From Trichosporon coremiiforme (Eukaryota > Basidiomycota > Tremellomycetes > Trichosporonales > Trichosporonaceae): a stretch of DNA of 28,443 nt. The DNA lies in contig BCJJ01000082.1 in assembly GCA_039545355.1 (NCBI GenBank), forward strand, positions 1 to 28,443, given 5' to 3'. The position numbers and the translations under genes were made by a program. Below the pieces are notes generated by a model. The model did not search any database. It was not told the origin of the DNA and saw only the letters and a program-made list of their open reading frames with translations. This document shows positions 9,315-19,924 of the stretch, piece after piece (the stretch's first letter is position 1; each line of letters begins with the position of its first letter).

Positions 9315-10907
9315 ATGTATTCCGAAAGGAGGATCCAGAGCAGGCCGCAGAGTGTTAACGGCGCGTCGGATACAGGCAGCTACTCCCCTCCGGACAGTCC
9401 TCAACCTATGACGCCAAGCCAGGGATCGCCCCCTTTCGCTGGCATGAGCACGCTCACCGGAGCTGAAGACCGCAAGGCCGGTCACGACTCGACAGATGAC
9501 CTTGGCCGCGAAAATGAGCGGGGATTACCCCCGCTGAGCATCAACACGTCCGGACCGCCCGGAGGTGACCTTCCCCAATCGTTGCCTTCTCCTTCTGCGT
9601 CGCATTTTACTGGACGCTCCTTCTCGCCCAAGCATGGCACATTCGCTTCAGGCTCATCAGCACACACCCTTGATGGATACCGGGAAAGGACTGGCCACCG
9701 CAATGGTTCTGACGACGGATATGGAATAGATGAGAAGGCGGACACTCCGATCGTCAAGCCGCCATCACCCTACGACCAGCCTTACAGCTCGCGTCCTCTG
9801 ACGTCTAAGGGGCTTGGCATGTCGCCGGCGACGCAGAAGTGGTTCGAGTCAACACCGGTGTGGCTCGGCATGTACTTCTTCTTCAACCTTGGCCTGACGC
9901 TGTTCAACAAGCTCGTCTTGGTATCGTTCCCATTCCCCTACGTGAGTGTGACGCAGTTCGGATCCATGGATCTGGGAAGCGGGAGTCTGGGGCGCGGATC
10001 ATAAAGCTGACGTTGACAGACTTTGACAGGACTGCACGCCCTGTCCGCGAGCGCAGGATGTTACATTGCCTTGGAGCGCGAGATGTTCGTGCCGGCACGC
10101 CTCACGCAGAAGGAGAGCATCATGCTGGGCGCGTTCTCGGTGCTGTACACGATAAACATCGCTGTCAGCAACATCTCCCTTCAACTAGTCACCGTGCCGG
10201 TAAGTTTGAGTGGTACCGAACAAGCAAGCGCGGCTGACATTCCACAGTTCCACCAGGTCGTTCGAGCCGCCGCGCCAATGTTCACCATGTTTATCGCGGC
10301 GCTTCTTCTGCGTCAGAAGTTTAGCGTGAACAAGATCCTTAGCCTGTTACCCGTCATCGCGGGTGTTGGCTTCGCGACCTACGGCGACTACTACTTCACG
10401 ACGTGGGGTCTGGTCCTGACGATGCTCGGCACGTTCCTTGCGGCGCTGAAGACGGTAGTGACGAACATCATCCAGACGGGCGGACGGCTGAAGCTGCACC
10501 CGCTGGACCTTCTGATGCGCATGTCCCCTCTCGCCTTCATCCAGTGTGTGCTGTACGGGTGGTGGACGGGCGAGCTGGACCGAGTGCGCAAGTACGGTGC
10601 GACTCAGATGACGCGGGGCAAGGCGATCGCGCTCCTGGTCAACGGCATCATCGCGTGCGGTCTCAACATTGTCTCGTTCACGGCGAACAAGAAGGCGGGC
10701 CCGCTCACGATGACGGTCTCCGCCAACTGCAAGCAGGTGCTCACGATCCTGCTCGCCGTGTTCCTGTTCAACCTCAACATCAACTTCACGAACGCGATCG
10801 GCATTCTTCTCACGCTGTCCGGCGGAGCGCTCTACGCCTACGTCGAGTACACGGAGCAGCGCAAGAAGAAGCAGCTCTCTGCCGCGAAGGGGACTGAGAA
10901 GGCGTAA
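9315..10907 (+). CDS. Triose-phosphate/nucleotide-sugar transporter family protein (TPT, DMT superfamily; SLC35-like)
   Basis: Integral membrane carrier, probably in the Golgi or ER, exchanging a nucleotide sugar or phosphorylated metabolite; the substrate cannot be read from sequence. Exons 9315-9941, 10020-10199 and 10248-10907 keep frame and give 488 aa. The first 160 or so residues are hydrophilic and Ser/Pro-rich, probably a disordered cytosolic tail. About ten membrane segments follow, beginning PVWLGMYFFFNLGLTLFNK. Family marks are the TLTGLHALSASAG helix, NISLQLVTVPFHQVVRAAAP across the exon 2/3 junction, and KKAGPLTMTVSANCKQV in the late substrate-site helix. The C terminus is lysine-rich (QRKKKQLSAAKGTEKA). 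Intron 2 is 48 nt, a multiple of three and stop-free, so retention would add 16 residues. I call it an intron because it has GTAAGT, CTGAC and CACAG, and because removing it restores the conserved TVPFHQVVRA. Confidence 0.9.
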
Positions 10908-11153
10908 GGCGTGAGCTGCAGTAGCCCACGATCATCAAGAAGTAGAACATTTGTCATCAAATTTAGTCAAGTCATTTATCTCTCAACAACAAAGTAACCC
11001 TTACACGCGTACAAACAAAATTACCCCCATCCTGCCACCCTGCCCAACCCATCCGCACATCATTTGGTACCTTTCATCGTACCCGCCCACTATGGATTAG
11101 AATAATGGTCATCGAAACCATGAAGTATCATGCTATGCATTTACACTGGCGTA

Positions 11154-11391
11154 CTATCTCTTGACGAGGCGGCCGGCAGGACGTGCCGGTGACGACGTTG
11201 TCCAGTAGCGCTTGTTGCCGTGGGCTTTCTGGCTGTCGACGATAGTGCTACGCTCCCTCTTTCCGGTGGTGTAGATGTAGATGTCCTGCGTCAGCACTAG
11301 CAGAGATCAGTACAGAAGCGCATACGAGGCTATAGGAACAGATTTCGCTGGCGTTAGGTGCGTCGTGAGAGTCGGGAAGGGCCACGGTCAT
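11154..11391 (-). CDS. Tentative small two-exon protein, 65 aa, unknown function
   Basis: Proposed exons are 11391-11326 and 11285-11154, separated by a 40-nt intron (GTATGC donor, GCTGACGCAG acceptor with the branch-site spacing seen in the other genes here). The joined frame gives 65 aa: an N terminus MTVALPDSHDAPNASEI, then a basic, tyrosine-containing C-terminal part (DIYIYTTGKRERSTIVDSQ, HGNKRYW) ending PAGRLVKR. The second exon looks coding because a canonical acceptor opens directly into a 43-codon frame. I do not recognise the family. It lies between the 3' ends of the transporter (+) and NDUFA5 (-), so it would need its own promoter in the roughly 290 bp downstream of the NDUFA5 stop codon. 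It could be the last exon of something else, or spurious. Confidence 0.38.
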
Positions 11392-11683
11392 TTCAGTTGA
11401 CAAAACAATGAGTTCAATGTCAGTCAGTTGAAGAAACACCTCGCTTTCTCCTTTGAGTCACAACAGCGTTGCCTTCCGAGGTATAACAGCGCCAGATAGA
11501 GGCTGCGATAATCGTTTTTCCACCCGAAATCGCGGTTGTTTGGCAAGCAATTTCCGGCGAGATCTGTTGTGAGGATACTTCTTCTCTCAGCCTTGATCAG
11601 CCTTGACAGCCCCGCAACCAAGGCTTTTCCGTGCTTTTCAGTGTGCGTTGCATATGCTAATACTACCAACAATTCGCGTGCGT

Positions 11684-12223
11684 CTAGAGCGAGTCGCCGG
11701 TGGGGTCGAAGTACCTCCACTGGTCGGGGGAAGCCTTCTTCTCAAGGGGCTCCCAACTGTGATTGTCAGCTCACCGATCTTTTGCCAGCTTGACGGCCGT
11801 CTGCCGTTCTCAACCGCGTTCTGTTGCAGCCGTGAACAGCCTGCGGTCACCGGGACACTCACGCCTTCCACTCAGCCATGTTGGAGACGAGCTCCTTCTC
11901 CGACTCGGCCTCCTGGATGATGACCTCGACGATCTGGCCGAGCTCGCGCTCGACGGCGGTGATGTCGTCACCGGCCTTCTCGACGACCTGGAGGCGGTGG
12001 TTGGTGATCGCCTCAGTGGCCTGGCGGTACGCGCTCGACGAGGGGAAGGCCGAGAGACCGAGCAGCGTCTCCGAGTACAGCGTCTTGAGCGCGGGCAGCG
12101 GCTTGGGGTGGACCGCGAGGCCGGTGATGCCGGTCGTCTGCTTGAGCGCCCTGTTTGTCAGTTCTTGAATGTCTGGGCAACTCACTGAGCAGCGTAGAAG
12201 AGCGGGCGGGTCGCACGGAGCAT
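11684..12223 (-). CDS. NDUFA5: NADH:ubiquinone oxidoreductase (complex I) accessory subunit NDUFA5/B13
   Basis: Accessory subunit of mitochondrial complex I, located on the matrix arm. Exons 12223-12186, 12150-11863 and 11756-11684 keep frame through 35-nt and 106-nt introns and give 132 aa. Family marks are LKQTTGITGLAVHPKPLPAL near the N terminus, helical segments with YRQATEAITNHRLQVVE and IVEVIIQEAESEKELV, and the C-terminal WEPLEKKASPDQWRYFDP. The first 13 residues (MLRATRPLFYAAQ) look like the start of a mitochondrial import helix. The gene is head to head with the FAN1 gene, start codons 324 bp apart. Its presence shows that the organism keeps a multisubunit complex I, unlike Saccharomyces. 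Confidence 0.95.
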
Positions 12224-12547
12224 GGTTGTCGTCGGTGGTGTGGAGTGTAGACTGTTCGAACCGCGCAACTAAACAGCCAGTAGCATTCGTCCCGTTGCAG
12301 GCGGAGACGGAGGGAAGTGAGGAGTGTGTGAGCCTGAAAAGTCCCGTGGCGCCGTGTCAGGCACACCTATACACTCAGTCCCACCAAGGAATGTGACCTC
12401 CACTTTGGGCGTTCACCTGTTACGGGTGACTGGACTACTTGTTGTTGTCGGTACCGACAGCTTGCTCTTCATTCCGTCCGGCGATGCTGGAAAGCGTACC
12501 ATAGACATACCACAGAGCTGGACGGCTTAACCAACTTGCATGCCGAC
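12224..12547. promoter_or_regulatory. Shared bidirectional promoter of NDUFA5 (-) and FAN1 (+)
   Basis: The 324 bp between two divergent start codons must contain both core promoters. I see no TATA box in either orientation and no clear paired motif. Any co-regulation is inference from geometry only. Confidence 0.55.
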
Positions 12548-15500
12548 ATGAGCTCGCCCCCGCCTCCTAACATCATCCTACCGCCCGCGTCGCCGGCGAC
12601 CCCGTCGCGCACGCGGGTTGGCACGCTCGCCGCCGTCGACGAGGAAGGCGCACCTCTCAAGGCAGCGCATCGGCGGTTGAACGAAGCACTGAAAAATGAG
12701 GGACCACCAAAGCCAAGGGCGAGCAAAGGCGTGAGTTGTGCCAACGTGTGACTGAACTGACCACAGGAATCCATGTATGTGACGCTCTTCAATGGTGAGA
12801 GCTGTTGGGGACGGCCTCGTAGCTGACGACAGAAATGATCTCGACCGTCCTCCAGTCCGAACCCTACCTGTTCACCGCGCGCGAGATCTGGGTTCTCCGG
12901 CACATCCTCGAGCTGCCTTACGAGCCGCACTACCTGCTCACCCGCCTGCTGCTTCGGCGACCAGGGAAGGTACATGCGCTCTCGAACCTCATCAACGCGT
13001 ACTCGCCCGAACTCGGCGAGGAAGGCGTGAAGCGCGCCATGTTGCAGCTGTGCTATGCGCTCGACGTTCCGGACCACGTGATCGAGGAAGACCCCCTGCC
13101 GATCGCGAAGGAGAGTGCGCCCCCGTCAACCGACATTACACCGAGCGGCTCTGGCTCTGGTACTCCGAAAACTGAGACTGTGAACGGAAGCAACCCATGG
13201 TCGAGTCTGCCGACTGGACTCAGCGAGGAGGAGGAGAAGAAGGATCCGGAACTCGCTGAGGCTATTCGTGTGAGCTTGTGGACGGAACAGCACGGTCAGC
13301 TGCCGGAGCTCGGTCAGGCGTCTTCCTCACGAATACCGAATGGGACGGACGCAGTGCAAAACGGAACCAGCGCCTCGAGTCAAGGTACGAGCGAGAGTCT
13401 CAAGGCGTCACTGTCGTCTCTGGGCACGCTAGGGCTGGAACTGGCCAATTTCGACCTGCAGTTCAGTCTCGAGGACACGGCGGCGCCAGAGATCCGGTCG
13501 CTCGCTCGAGACGAGAGTGAGCTTAGTCTTGAGCAGCTGCTGAAGTGCACTCCTGCGGACGATCTACGTCGTGTTGCTAGGGGAAGGAAGATTCCTCCGT
13601 CCGCACTCGCTACGCGTGAGACGACCGTCAAGGCGCTGCTGGACTCAGCTCGGCGTCAGACGACGCTGGGCTTTGCGCCGGTCAAGGGCAAAGGCAAAGG
13701 CAAGGCTAAGGATGACGGCAAGCCAGTCTCGTGCATGTCGACATCGGAGCGCAAGGTCATTGAGGAGCTCCTGCCATGTCTGGGCGGGCACGCGATCCAG
13801 ATTGATCGGGCAGTGTACACACTCGTCTCCCGCGTCAACCTCATCTTCTCGCGCACGCCACCACAGTCGGCACTGGCACCGGCACTTATGCTTCCACCCA
13901 TCCTCGTGGCGTCTAGCAAGCGGCACTATCCCGACTACGGCGAACCGAAGCGTACACCGGTCTGGGCTAGCCGCGCAGAGATGCTCATGTGGGAGCGAGC
14001 GGTGACTTGGGAAGCGCTCGTCTCGGACGCGCTCGGCGATTACTGGTCGCAGTCGCGCCGTGGCGGTCCGCCGGCTCTCAACTTTGGCAGGATGGAGAAT
14101 CTCTCGCGCGGCGACGGGGCTAGGATCGTGCGCCAGGTCTGGGAGGGCGTGTGGCCTATCTGGCAGGACATGATCGCTGCTGGAGGGAAGGATGATGCGC
14201 CAGGCAGCAGAGACCGGTTCCGCACCGAGCACGTTCTGTCGAGGATTGTTTACAAGGTGAGATCAGAAGCAACTCTCGAACTTATGCCAGGGCGCTGAGG
14301 CACTGGGCGTATTGCACGAGTACGATAAGGAGTGCGAGGTGTTGCGTGCCCTTCTGGCTCAAAGGCGCTGGAGGCGCGGCAAGCGAGGGTGAGTTGGATG
14401 GTCGTGAACTCGGAACTGACTGCAGCGCGTGGTATGAGCGGCTGGCCTTGGTCCTCATGACACACTACGGCAAGGGTGATCCGAAGAAAACGATCGCCAA
14501 ACTTGAGGAGGCGACACAAGTCTGCATCGACGGTCTATTGGACGAAGACACACATCTCAGTGAGCTGTGGATTACCCGACGAAAGCTGACCGCAGTCTAT
14601 CGCCCTGGCCTGTCTCGTCGTCTGACACGGCTGGAGAAAAGACTGAACCTTCCTCCAGAAGAACGTCACATCTCCTATGCCGAACTGCAAGAGTGCGAGA
14701 CGAGAGATATCGTAGCTCAGAGATCCCTGCAGAACGTTGGCCAGCCTCGCTTGCCTCGCGCAGAGAGTTTCACTCGCGGCGTGAGCCCAGACATGGAAGA
14801 GGACACGGTCGGTATCCCCCAAGTCGGCAAGTCTGCCTGGCAGGGCCGGGACGGTGAGGTGACGGTGGAGGGCTGTGTGCTCGAGTTCTGGGAGGGTGAG
14901 GGGTACGACGGTTTCCACGCCGAGTCTTCCATTCTTACAACACTCTTCGCATTGCTCATGTGGCCTATCCTATTCCTGCCCCTCCCCGGCGCGTTCGAGA
15001 CGCGCTACCAGACTGCTCCGTTAGATCTCGGTGAAGATACGTTCGCGCGTGCCCGCCGGGATCTGATCGAACAGCGTCTCGAGGCGATGCAGAAGACGTC
15101 CAAGGCTGTCGAGATGCTTCGCGAGACTGATGCCCGCGAGCGACCGCGGGGTACATGGGCTGTCGGTCTCAGCTGGGATTTTGGTCGCCAGGAGCTTGAG
15201 GAAATCGTCGAGTGTCTCGGCGGTCGGGCGCTTGCGATCATCTGCCGCATGCTCTCCGAAGAGTACCGGCACCGTGCGAGTGGGGTGCCCGACCTTATCG
15301 TGTGGAACTATACCGAGCGCGTTGCTCGTTTCGTCGAGGTCAAGGGGCCGGGCGATAGTCTCTCCGAGACGCAAAAGGTATACTTAGTCGCACCCCTGAG
15401 ATCGCTAACATCAGATCTGGATCGATGTCCTGCTGTCTGCAGGTGTGCCTGTTGAAGTGTGTCGCGTCAAGGACAAGGCGGAGATGGACAATAAGCCTCC

Positions 15501-15657
15501 GCCGAAGCGCAAGGGGTCGTTAAAGAAGACGTCAAGTTCTGGCTCAGCAGGGAAGGGCAAGGCAAAGCTGCCTACCGTGAAGACGAACAGGGTCGACATC
15601 ATCGTCATCGACAGCGACAGCGATGATCAGACCACACGTAAGCGCAGGAAGTCATAA
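12548..15657 (+). CDS. FAN1: FAN1-family structure-specific 5' nuclease (VRR-NUC) for interstrand cross-link repair
   Basis: Endo/exonuclease that cuts 5' flaps and unhooks DNA cross-links in the nucleus. Exons 12548-12730, 12767-12794, 12833-14256, 14291-14388, 14426-15377 and 15415-15657 keep frame and give 975 aa; the introns are only 34-38 nt. Visible parts in order: a Pro-rich N terminus; the FAN1 start SMYVTLFNEMISTVLQSEPY; a UIM-like helix DPELAEAIRVSLWTEQ from residue 208; a SAP-like segment around 298-345 (LEQLLKCTPADDLRRVARGR); a TPR-like middle; and the C-terminal VRR-NUC domain. The nuclease motif is intact: GVPDLIVWN with Asp867, then FVEVKGPGDSLSETQ with Glu882 and Lys884. The tail after the nuclease is basic and ends with an acidic-flanked hydrophobic run DIIVIDSDSDD near residue 956, like a SUMO-interaction motif. 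I see no zinc finger of the kind found in human FAN1. The first in-frame ATG was used as the start. Confidence 0.93.
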
Positions 15658-16627
15658 CTCATAGCTGTATCCTATTGTTGTACTCCATATTACTGTGTAT
15701 TATCTCTGTCGCCCGTGCCGAGCAGAGAGCCTGTGTACATCGGCGACCAGGCTCAACGGCAGAACGTGCACACGCAAGCACGCAAATATCTCCAATCTGC
15801 TCGTCGGCAACGACGCCGCAGCGTGATAAGCTCTCGCAGCGTAGCCAGCAATCTCGGTCTCTTCATACCTTTAACGTGCCCTTCCTGGGCACTAGCACAA
15901 GCTTTCATTCTCTTCCTTGAATAGATCACAACTCCCTTGTGTGAACTTCCGCCCTCCGTGTTCCAACACATGAACAGTTGGACCTACTTGTAGTGCGGAA
16001 GGGAGGAGTACGACGATCCGCAGCATCACATGGGCACTGCAAGGATGTACCTTGAGCTGTGCACTAAAATGTGGCCGGTCTCGGCGGCCAACGTGCCGAT
16101 GTCACGTCAGCCAGTTGCCACAACCGTGAAAAAGGTGTGGCACGGCCAATCGGCAGCTTCACAAACTCGGACCCTCACAGACCCTCTCATTTCCCTCACG
16201 TGTAGCGTGAAACTCTATCTTCCCCAGCGTCCGTGCCGTCCAGGTGCGGAATGGGACCGGTGTACCCCCCACCCCTGGTCCAAGAGCGTGCTAAGGCGCC
16301 CCGCTCTCGGTGTGCCGAGTCGGGCTGGGACGTTGCGGAGACTTTGTGCATTACGGCAACTTGCCCGACCTCGGCGGACAGACTGGGGCGCGGTTGCTCG
16401 CATCAGAGTTGGATTGGACAGAAGATCCGAAGTTCAGAAGTGGACATTGTGGACAATGTGGTGCGCAGAATAGTGATATGGTACATCGTTGTATTGTCAT
16501 GAGAGTATGGGTAACTACTGAACTGATTATTAAACCATTAACGCGCTCCCTTCCAACCTCGTACTAACTGGTCAAGCACACGCCTGAGATGCAGAATTTT
16601 GATGGACACAGATAGCAAGAGCCCGCC
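15658..16627. other. Intergenic region between convergent FAN1 and MFS genes
   Basis: This should hold both 3' UTRs. Open frames on either strand (for example 16030-16473 +) show no recognisable motif. An AT-richer stretch at about 16480-16620, next to the transporter stop codon, would fit its 3' UTR and poly(A) region. No RNA gene or repeat recognised. Confidence 0.5.
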
Positions 16628-18954
16628 TTAAACGGCAGACTCGAGCTTCTCGCCCTGGTGCTTGTTGTCCGACATGTAGGACGAGTTGGAGTGGGCGTCG
16701 GCGGCGCCGTTGTACTCGGCCGCGAGGCGGTTCATGATGGAAGCCATGCGGGCCTCGTCGCGCGAGGCGTCCGACGCGCCGAAGAGGAGGTCCATGGCCT
16801 CGAGCGAGACGTTGCGCGTCTCGGGGAGGAGGAAGACAGCATAGCCGACACCCATGAGACAGAGCGCGAGGAAGAAGATGTACGTGCCGAAGTCGATCGC
16901 GTCGAGCATCGGGGGAAGGAACCAGGAGACACAGAAGTTGACCATCCAGTTGGCAGAGGCCGAGAGCGCGGTGCCCGGGGCACGGACGGAGAGGGGGAAG
17001 ATCTCAGAAATGACAGTCCACGAGACGGGGCCCCAGGAGAAGCCGAAGCAGGCAATGTAGATCCACACAAAGGCCGCAGAGGTCCACGCACCAGCCTCGT
17101 GCTCGGCGAGGTGGCCCTTGAAGCCACCGGTGATACCGGCAACAACGGCGAGACAGGCAGCCATGCCGAGACCACCAACGATGAGGAGGGGGCGACGGCC
17201 GATCTTGTCCATGAGAATGATGGCGGGGACAGTCGCGACGAACATGGCGATACCGACGACACCAGAGGCGAGGAGCGAGACCGAGTTGCCCTTGAGGCCG
17301 AGGGTCTTGAAGATGATGGGGGCGTAGAAGACGATGGCGTCGATACCGGACATCTGCTGGAAGAACATCATGAGGGTACCGATGGCAGTGCGCTTGAACA
17401 TGGGCCAGGTCGAGAAGAGCGTCTTGATCTGGGCAAACTGCAGGAGGAAGGGCTTGTTGGCGTACTGGGGCCACTTCTCGGCAACGGACTCCTGCTCGAA
17501 GATGGCCTCGGCCTTGATCTCGAGGAACTCGAGGCGGACGAGCTCGTCGTCGGGCGAAGCACGGCGGAGCCAGGCAAGCGAGCGGAGAGCCTCCTCATCG
17601 CGGCCGCGCTTCAGGAGCCAACGAGGCGAGTAGGGGATGAAGAGGGTGCCGATAGCGAGGAGGATAGCAGGAACACACTGGATGGCGAGGGGAAGGCGCC
17701 ACGAAACCGTGTTGGTGTCCGAGATGAAGTGGCATCCGTAGGCGATCCAGAAGGAGATCATGATACCGACTGTGGAGGGCGTTAGTCACGGATCTTATCA
17801 TATTGGGTCCGGAGTCTGGGCGTGGTGGCGCGCGCGTGGTTATCCTGAAGCCCCCGTTGGCCCGCTGGACCCTAAGCACCCTTCGGGGAAGGTTCGGGTG
17901 GGATGATGCCTGCCTTGGCCCTTGAATGCGCCTCCCTCATCCGCGCCTCCTTTGGGTGGAGGGCATGCAGGAAGGGGGGGAGGAAAGGCGGCTGGCAGCA
18001 CATGGGTTCGAAACAAAGTTTCTCAAAGTCACCGGACGTGCACACATGGCACACATGGTGCCATGGCGCACCATGTTCCGCACTTCGACCTTTTCCTTAC
18101 CCAGACGGACGCGTGCAGCGGAACATAGGAACGCTCGCTGCAAAAACGCTGACCGAGAAGGACCCACAAACCCCGGCCAGGAATAAATGCACTAAGCCGT
18201 ATACCCGCCACCGGTGATGACCAAGCCGTACCAAGCCGACCAAGCAGCCGCTTACCAACGCATAGAACGCAGCCGGCTGGTGACCAGGACCAGACTAGTA
18301 TGCGACGACGCTTTGGCGTCCGGCTAGCGTTGTTTTGCGCAAGCGCGAGGCCCAGACTCTCCCGAAACTCTATTTTGGATACTCACAAGTCACACTGAGC
18401 TGCCAGGTGCCGCCCATGGCACCACGGACCTCGGCCGGGGAAATTTCCGAGTTGTAGGTGGGAACGGCGGTCGAGAGGGATCCGACAGCGACACCAATGA
18501 GGAAACGACCGGCGAAAATCATGCCCGCGTTGTAGGCGGCGGCAGTGATGATACCACCGACCATGCAGATGAAAGCACCGGCGAGCATGCACCAGCGGCG
18601 GGAGAAACGGTCAATGCAGTAACCGTTGATGAGCGAGCCGAACCATCCTCCGAGACCGAGAATAGCAACACAGATACCCTGGAAGTTGCTGTCGTGGATA
18701 ATACGCTGGAAGGCGGGCATGGTGTTGAACGCGGCCATGACGAGACACTGGCCGAACGCACCCTGCTCGTAACCGTAGTTGAGACCTCCGAGCATGGTCA
18801 CGATCGAGATACCGAGGAGGCGAGGGTTCCGGAACAGACCCGCGACACCGGCGGGCCCAGCGAGCGCCTGGCGCTTGCGCTCGAGATCGGCCGTGTGCGA
18901 GTGCTGCATGTCGATGACGCCGGGCTTGGCGTCGCGCGCAACTTCCGTCGACAT
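16628..18954 (-). CDS. MFS sugar transporter (sugar porter family)
   Basis: Twelve-helix plasma membrane transporter of the major facilitator superfamily. Exon 1 is 18954-18387 and exon 2 is 17769-16628, joined in phase 1 so that SVTF-GIMISFWIAYG reads across the junction, giving 569 aa. Sugar-porter marks are YEQGAFGQCL in helix 1, GRFLIGVAVGSLSTAVPTYN and SEISPAEVRGAMGG before the junction, PYSPRWLLKRGRDEEAL at the start of the central loop, FFQQMSGIDAIVFYAPIIF in helix 7, DKIGRRPLL, and PETRNVSLE after helix 12. Both tails are hydrophilic. The substrate cannot be read from sequence; the neighbouring ribokinase suggests ribose or another pentose. The intron (17770-18386) is 617 nt, the longest in the window. 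The promoter has a TATAAG at about 19146-19151 and CreA/Mig1-like sites upstream, suggesting glucose repression. Confidence 0.93.
17770..18386 (-). other. Unusually long intron of the MFS sugar transporter
   Basis: A 617-nt intron with canonical GTGAGT donor and CTAAC...CACAG acceptor on the minus strand. Most introns here are 34-110 nt. It contains GGGTTCGAA (about 18004-18012), which looks like a tRNA T-arm but has no surrounding cloverleaf, and an imperfect run of ACCAAGCCG-like units at about 18220-18250. No extra coding exon was recognised. Confidence 0.75.
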
Positions 18955-19240
18955 TGTGATGGGGGAGCGAACTGTTGCTGAATCCGTCGAGGGGAGAGGG
19001 TGGTGGTCGTGTGTTGATGAGAGAATGTAAAATTTAGGGGGATCGACACGGGCGAAAACAAATGTCGAAGTGCCGTCCGATTTCTAGGTGGTGGGTATAG
19101 TGGGAGGGTTGGGAGACGCGATCAGACAAGTCTCGGGAAAGACCTCTTATACCACTGGGGAGCTAGATCCAAAAACTCGATGCGGGGTGCCAAGGGTCCT
19201 TTTCTGAACGGTTGATATATGTCTCCTCAATCCCGAACAC

Positions 19241-19254
19241 CCCCGCAACCCCAC
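19241..19254 (-). promoter_or_regulatory. Two adjacent CreA/Mig1-like sites
   Basis: On the minus strand GTGGGG and GCGGGG occur 2 nt apart, matching the SYGGRG consensus of the fungal carbon catabolite repressor CreA/Mig1. They lie about 290 bp upstream of the transporter start codon. In GC-rich DNA single hexamers occur by chance; a close pair in a sugar-gene promoter is more suggestive. Confidence 0.45.
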
Positions 19255-19917
19255 CTGGGGGCACCGTTGAACACGGCCTGGTGTCTGTTCGGGGGGTGAG
19301 GACGCAGTGGAGTTGGACGAGCTGAATCACCGTTCGGCCCGGCGACTTTCGCTACCCTTGGTGGCTCCCTGTGCTCTTCCACAGGATGGGTCGCGTTGGG
19401 TCGCCGGTGCCAGGGTGCCTTTGGGTGTGTGCCTCCACACAGGTTCGAGTGCCTCCTTCAGATGTGCGCCGCCAGTGCCTGCCTGCAGTATACCAAATTA
19501 AACCTGGAAATAAAGTTGGCAGAGCCGAACGTAATCGGGTTATGTTCCGAGCAAGGGAGCGTTCGTTGGCGTCTGGGAGCGTCTGAGAGCGCGCGGTGCT
19601 GACGAGTCATTACGAAAGTCACCGGCAGGGCCGGGAGCCAGCGGATGGTTTGCCAGAAGCAGCAGCTGACCCAGCAACCTTTGGCAACCTTGGCAAGCGC
19701 GACAGCCCGACACTCTGGCTGCGCGACCCAGAACAAGGACAGTTCCGGTTCCAGACCGGCGACTAAAGGCGGCACATGCTCCCAAGCCCTCAGGTTCACG
19801 CCGGCCATCTCCGCGAACCCGTGACCCAGCGCGAGGCCAAGAAAGTTCGAAATCATACCTGCACCTGTATACTTTGGTGGAAGAGCCCGAGGTGCAGAAA
19901 CTCTCGTGTGAGATCGC

Positions 19918-19924
19918 TATATAG
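19918..19924 (+). promoter_or_regulatory. TATA box of the ribokinase gene
   Basis: TATATAG lies 93-99 bp upstream of the ribokinase ATG in otherwise GC-rich DNA, a plausible TATA distance for a regulated fungal gene. Confidence 0.5.

Noticed and set aside
10200..10247. Treating the 48-nt in-frame stretch of the TPT transporter as coding
   Set aside because: It has a GTAAGT donor, a CTGAC branch site and a CACAG acceptor, and removing it restores the conserved family segment.
16658..17785. A 375-codon open frame on the plus strand
   Set aside because: It is exactly antisense to the second exon of the MFS transporter and reads as Glu/Asp/Gly/Arg-rich sequence, the usual mirror of GC-biased codons. 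The minus strand has the clear family motifs.
18000..18020. A tRNA T-arm-like GGGTTCGAA in the MFS intron
   Set aside because: No matching acceptor, anticodon or D-arm sequence surrounds it on either strand.
18208..18220. A GTGATGA C-box-like motif on the plus strand
   Set aside because: No D box follows at a suitable distance, and it is antisense to the host intron.
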